Below, one piece after another: positions 61,310 to 64,000 of a stretch of DNA of 64,000 bases. The notes beneath the pieces were generated by a model, which ran no database searches, was not told where the DNA came from, and was given only the letters and a program-made list of their open reading frames with translations. Positions within the stretch are counted from its first letter, which is position 1. Every line of letters starts with the position of its first letter. The stretch is taken from NCBI GenBank assembly GCA_964631175.1, contig CAZVWH010000001.1, forward strand, positions 35,406 to 99,405. The letters are read 5' to 3'. This DNA is from CAZVWH01 sp964631175. Lineage in GTDB: Bacteria > Planctomycetota > Phycisphaerae > Sedimentisphaerales > Anaerobacaceae. The translations under genes were made by a program, and so were the position numbers.

Positions 61310-61316
61310 TATAGCG

Positions 61317-61919
61317 TTATGGGTCATTTAAATATACCGGTCTGTAATTCAATATAAAGTCGCGTATCTTTTTCCGTTTCGGGTCATTCAGTTTATGACC
61401 AAACATAGGCAATTCTTTCAGTGTTTCCTTGTTATCTTTCTGTAAGAATTCCATTTCATAGACAGCAACCATTACCCCGGTGCGGGTAACTCCCTGGGCA
61501 CAGTGAACGAGAGGAGGAACCTTGTCTGGCTCTTTAAATAAACCCAGCCATTCAGCGATCTGCTCCTCAGAAGGTGGAGTATTTCCAACCATAGGCAAAT
61601 ATACAAGCTCTACTCCGTTGCCGGCACAAATCTGCTGCTCTTTAAGGTAGTTGTTGTTTTGAAGGTAGGTATCCTCTGAAGAAAGGCAAAGATTGACAAC
61701 CGTTTTAATGCCGTACTTTTTGATTATTTTATCCAGGTCGTGAGGCTTCATCCAGCCGCTGCGATACAGAACGCCCGGCGTGACGGTGAGGAAGTGATAC
61801 GGACGGCTCTTGTGGTACCAGACCATCCCGGCCGTAACGGCGGCCAGCAGAACTATTGATAACTTTAGGGAGCGATGAGTCTTGTGTTTGCCGAATTTTG
61901 GACCGCCTGAATTTAGCAT
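61317..61919 (-). CDS. dual-specificity/tyrosine phosphatase-like protein, membrane-anchored
   Basis: 200 residues. N-terminal hydrophobic segment LKLSIVLLAAVTAGMVWYHK, then a DSP fold: PGVLYRSGWMKPHDLDKIIK, YGIKTVVNLCLSSED and the catalytic P-loop VHCAQGVTRTGVMVAVYEM (HCX5RTG). It resembles bacterial DSP-like proteins with the catalytic domain outside the membrane. The substrate is unknown; phosphoproteins, lipids or inositol phosphates are all possible. It is 57 bp downstream of the sigma-54 activator on the same strand and may be cotranscribed. Confidence 0.82.
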   Translation of the reverse strand: MLNSGGPKFGKHKTHRSLKLSIVLLAAVTAGMVWYHKSRPYHFLTVTPGVLYRSGWMKPHDLDKIIKKYGIKTVVNLCLSSEDTYLQNNNYLKEQQICAGNGVELVYLPMVGNTPPSEEQIAEWLGLFKEPDKVPPLVHCAQGVTRTGVMVAVYEMEFLQKDNKETLKELPMFGHKLNDPKRKKIRDFILNYRPVYLNDP

Positions 61920-61976
61920 CTATTCGCATCCTGCAAGGTGCCGACAGTTACTATTTTCGTTCTTTACGCTATGGTA

Positions 61977-63503
61977 TTATATATATTTGGGATAGATATC
62001 ATACTTTTTTAATTTATAGCCTAAGATTCGTTCGGTAATGCCCAAATCCTGGGCGGCTTTGCGCTGCCGGCCGCCACACTTTTTCAGAGCGTCAACGATA
62101 AGCTCCTTTTCCATGTTTGCAATAATCTCTGCCATCGACCGTCTCGCTACCGGCTCGATGTTTTTAATCATTTGAAGTGAGGGCGGCAAATGCTCAGAAC
62201 GAATGACTTCTCCATCGCACAAAAGAACCGCTCTTTCAATGCAATTCTCCAACTCTCTTACATTGCCTGGCCAATGATATCTCGTAAGCATTTCTATGGC
62301 GGGTGTAGATATCCTGGAGATATCCTTGCTATTCTCGGCGGCAAGCTTCTCAAGAAAATAGTCAGCTAAAAGCATTATATCATCCTTGCGCTGCCTCAAA
62401 GGCGGCAGATAGATGGGAAAGACGTTGATACGATAGTAAAGGTCCTCACGAAAAAGCCCCTTCTCGATAAGCTCTTCGAGGTTCTTGTTCGTGGCAACGA
62501 TAATCCTAACATTTGTTTGCAATGTATCCAGCCCGCCAAGTCTTTCAAACTCTTTGAACTGAATAACGCGAAGAAGTTTTACTTGCAGATTCGGCGGAAA
62601 ATCACCTATCTCGTCGAGAAAGATAGTTCCGCCATGTGCTCTTTCAAACCTACCTAATTTTCGCTCGGTAGCGCCGGTAAAGGCGCCTTTTTCATGTCCG
62701 AAAAGCTCGCTCTCCAGCAGCGTCTCCGGCAGAGCGGTACAGTTGACCTTCACAAAAGGCTTGTCCGCACGCGGGCTGTTATAATGAATTGCGTGGGCGA
62801 CAAGGTCTTTGCCTGTACCGCTTTCGCCTCGGATGAGCACAGTTGCAGTACTATCGGCGACCTGCTCGATAAGCCGATAGACCTCCTGCATTGCATTACT
62901 GCTTCCGACCATATTGTGTATGTTGAATCGAGCCTTGAGCTCCTGGCGCAGGCGCACATTCTCATCTCGCAATTGCTTGCGGTTGGATTCTACAAGCCTA
63001 TTTAGCTTCACTGCCTGGGCCACCATCGTGGCGATGACGTTCAGGAGCCTGAGACTATATTGAAAATCTTCTTTGCTGCCGGCCTGCTTATCAACGCTCA
63101 ACGCACCGATGGTTTTACCTTCCAGCTTGATGGGGACACAGAAAAAGGCTATTTTCTGATTCTTTCCTCGTCCTCTCGGCCCGGTTTTATGCAGAAAGCG
63201 TGGGTCTTTGGAAATATCAGGAACGACTATCTCTTTGCCGCTTTGCACCACCATTCCGGTAATTCCCTCGCCGACCTTATAGCTGCCCAACTTTTTTGAT
63301 TTTTCGCTAAGGCCGTGAGCTATCTTAATATTAATTAGCTCAGTATCCTGATCGAGCAAAGTGATGGTACCTCTACGAAGCTTAAGATGTATGTCCAGCG
63401 AGTGGAATATAGACTTTAACGTTTCTTCAAGATCGAGTGATTCAGCAAAAGCCTTTGATATATCGCTTAGAAGCTCGACTTCTTTTCCAACTTTTGCTTT
63501 CAT
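61977..63503 (-). CDS. NifA/NtrC-like sigma-54-dependent activator (GAF-AAA+-Fis)
   Basis: 508 residues from the ATG at 63501-63503. GAF domain ~15-170 ([40 protein letters not shown]). AAA+ domain ~200-430: Walker A GESGTGKD, sigma-54 loop [15 protein letters not shown], Walker [12 protein letters not shown], Arg finger region [18 protein letters not shown]. C-terminal Fis [22 protein letters not shown]. Domain order is that of NifA, with no receiver. It should act on the two sigma-54 promoters downstream. Its own upstream region carries the same palindromes. Confidence 0.92.
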   Translation of the reverse strand: MKAKVGKEVELLSDISKAFAESLDLEETLKSIFHSLDIHLKLRRGTITLLDQDTELINIKIAHGLSEKSKKLGSYKVGEGITGMVVQSGKEIVVPDISKDPRFLHKTGPRGRGKNQKIAFFCVPIKLEGKTIGALSVDKQAGSKEDFQYSLRLLNVIATMVAQAVKLNRLVESNRKQLRDENVRLRQELKARFNIHNMVGSSNAMQEVYRLIEQVADSTATVLIRGESGTGKDLVAHAIHYNSPRADKPFVKVNCTALPETLLESELFGHEKGAFTGATERKLGRFERAHGGTIFLDEIGDFPPNLQVKLLRVIQFKEFERLGGLDTLQTNVRIIVATNKNLEELIEKGLFREDLYYRINVFPIYLPPLRQRKDDIMLLADYFLEKLAAENSKDISRISTPAIEMLTRYHWPGNVRELENCIERAVLLCDGEVIRSEHLPPSLQMIKNIEPVARRSMAEIIANMEKELIVDALKKCGGRQRKAAQDLGITERILGYKLKKYDIYPKYI

Positions 63504-63537
63504 AATTTCTGCTCTCTCCAAAAAACTGCGGTATCAT

Positions 63538-63579
63538 AACAAAATTGTAGAGCAAATACAAGAAATTACAATTTTGTAA
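63538..63579. promoter_or_regulatory. candidate autoregulatory sites of the sigma-54 activator
   Basis: AACAAAATTGTAG (63538-63550; reverse CTACAATTTTGTT) and TTACAATTTTGTAA (63566-63579, perfect palindrome), 35-76 bp upstream of the ATG. They match the motif before amtB and the barrel gene. Confidence 0.65.
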
Positions 63580-63770
63580 ACAAAATGTGAAATAGGCGCA
63601 ATATACGTATTTCTGGGGTAAAGGAAATGTTTTGCAATTGTGATGTGTAAGCAATCTAAAATTTTACTATTAGTGCAACGGCGAATTCACCGGCGGCCTT
63701 TAACAAGGCCGGTTGGATTCATTTTATCTTTTACCTTATTGACTTTTAACTTTTTACTTTTGACTTATGG
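63580..63770. other. intergenic region without a gene
   Basis: Nothing beyond a GGCCTTTAACAAGGCC hairpin near 63698-63713. Confidence 0.4.
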
Positions 63771-63869
63771 CTATTGCAGCAGCAGACCATCAGGGACGGG
63801 TTCGCCGAAGTCAGGCGTGCCGTCGGGCTTCCAGCCTTCGGCCTCCAAATTCACTTCGTCAAAGCCATG
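63771..63869 (-). pseudogene. C-terminal gene fragment of unknown family
   Basis: The minus strand reads HGFDEVNLEAEGWKPDGTPD, FGEPVPDGLLLQ, stop. Codon use is coding-like, but no start is found. Upstream it merges into repeat sequence (CCTCCGTAGCCTTGGC) and an in-frame TAG. A truncated gene is inferred. Confidence 0.35.
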
Positions 63870-63914
63870 ACGTTTTTGGGAGTTTTTGCCCTCCTTTGCC
63901 AAGGCTACGGAGGG

Positions 63915-63949
63915 CGTTCTGCATAGCCCCTAAGGGGCGACGCAGAACG
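63915..63949. repeat. nested hairpin abutting tRNA-Ser
   Basis: CGTTCTGC / GCAGAACG enclosing CCCCTAAGGGG; it reaches the tRNA 3' end and may terminate the tRNA transcript. Confidence 0.6.
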
Positions 63950-64000
63950 GAGCAGGAGGGATTCGAACCCCCGGTACCTTTCGGTACAACGGTTTTCAAG
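63948..64000 (-). tRNA. tRNA-Ser (anticodon TGA), 5' part outside window
   Basis: Minus strand shows the 3' half: anticodon loop CTTGAAA with TGA, long variable arm TTGTACCGAAAGGTACC (class II tRNA), T-arm GGGGGTTCGAATCCCTC, acceptor CTGCTCC, discriminator G. Confidence 0.9.

Overview
The window looks like a chromosome segment from a Planctomycetota bacterium of the Phycisphaerae / Sedimentisphaerales type. The signs are large secreted proteins built from LamG, PA14, GLUG and 'YYWRIDE(V/F)' fibronectin-like modules with dockerin-like 'DLD.DN.(V/I).(I/F)SD' tails, a prepilin-type GFTLIELL protein, many glycoside hydrolases, and many dispersed palindromes. This placement is inference from protein style; no rRNA gene is present.

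Layout. 1-6.4 kb: a GH43 gene cut by the window edge, a DUF72 protein, a PflA-like radical SAM protein, SixA, an ECF sigma factor with a membrane partner, a prepilin-like protein that seems to start at ATA, and an HTH plus degenerate-receiver protein. 6.6-15.2 kb: a DegT-type aminotransferase, two GLUG-repeat secreted proteins sharing an identical 300-bp end, a HEPN/MNT pair whose HEPN gene carries an amber codon, and a HAD phosphatase whose 3' end is duplicated. 15.4-22.2 kb: DUF434, AsmA-like, RNase Z-like, GH5 and phospholipase D genes; the last two share a duplicated promoter. 22.5-26.9 kb (minus): nucleotide-sugar dehydrogenase, GT4 glycosyltransferase and GH130 phosphorylase, interrupted by a RAYT transposase between two inverted hairpins. 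27.2-32.7 kb: LamG/dockerin protein, exonuclease III, a GH71/99-like lipoprotein, a GIY-YIG protein and tRNA-Gln. 33.1-48.9 kb: five consecutive giant modular secreted proteins that end in the same ~370-residue block, with a ~730-bp near-identical duplication.

49-63.5 kb (all minus except a hicBA pair) is a nitrogen-assimilation island transcribed amtB > glnB > glnA > gltB > gltD. Upstream are an outer-membrane barrel protein, a small dual-specificity phosphatase and a GAF-AAA+-Fis sigma-54 activator. amtB and the barrel gene each have a near-perfect sigma-54 promoter, with CTACA-N4-TGTAG-like palindromes about 70-135 bp upstream. The same palindromes precede the activator gene. I read this as one regulon with its own enhancer motif. 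The PII protein lacks the classical uridylylated tyrosine.

A family of short hairpins, defined by a variable stem followed by GGCTAAA, occurs in a dozen or more places: beside the RAYT gene, in operon spacers, next to start codons, and twice in frame inside gltB. It is the most distinctive genome-scale signal here. The window ends in a partial tRNA-Ser.
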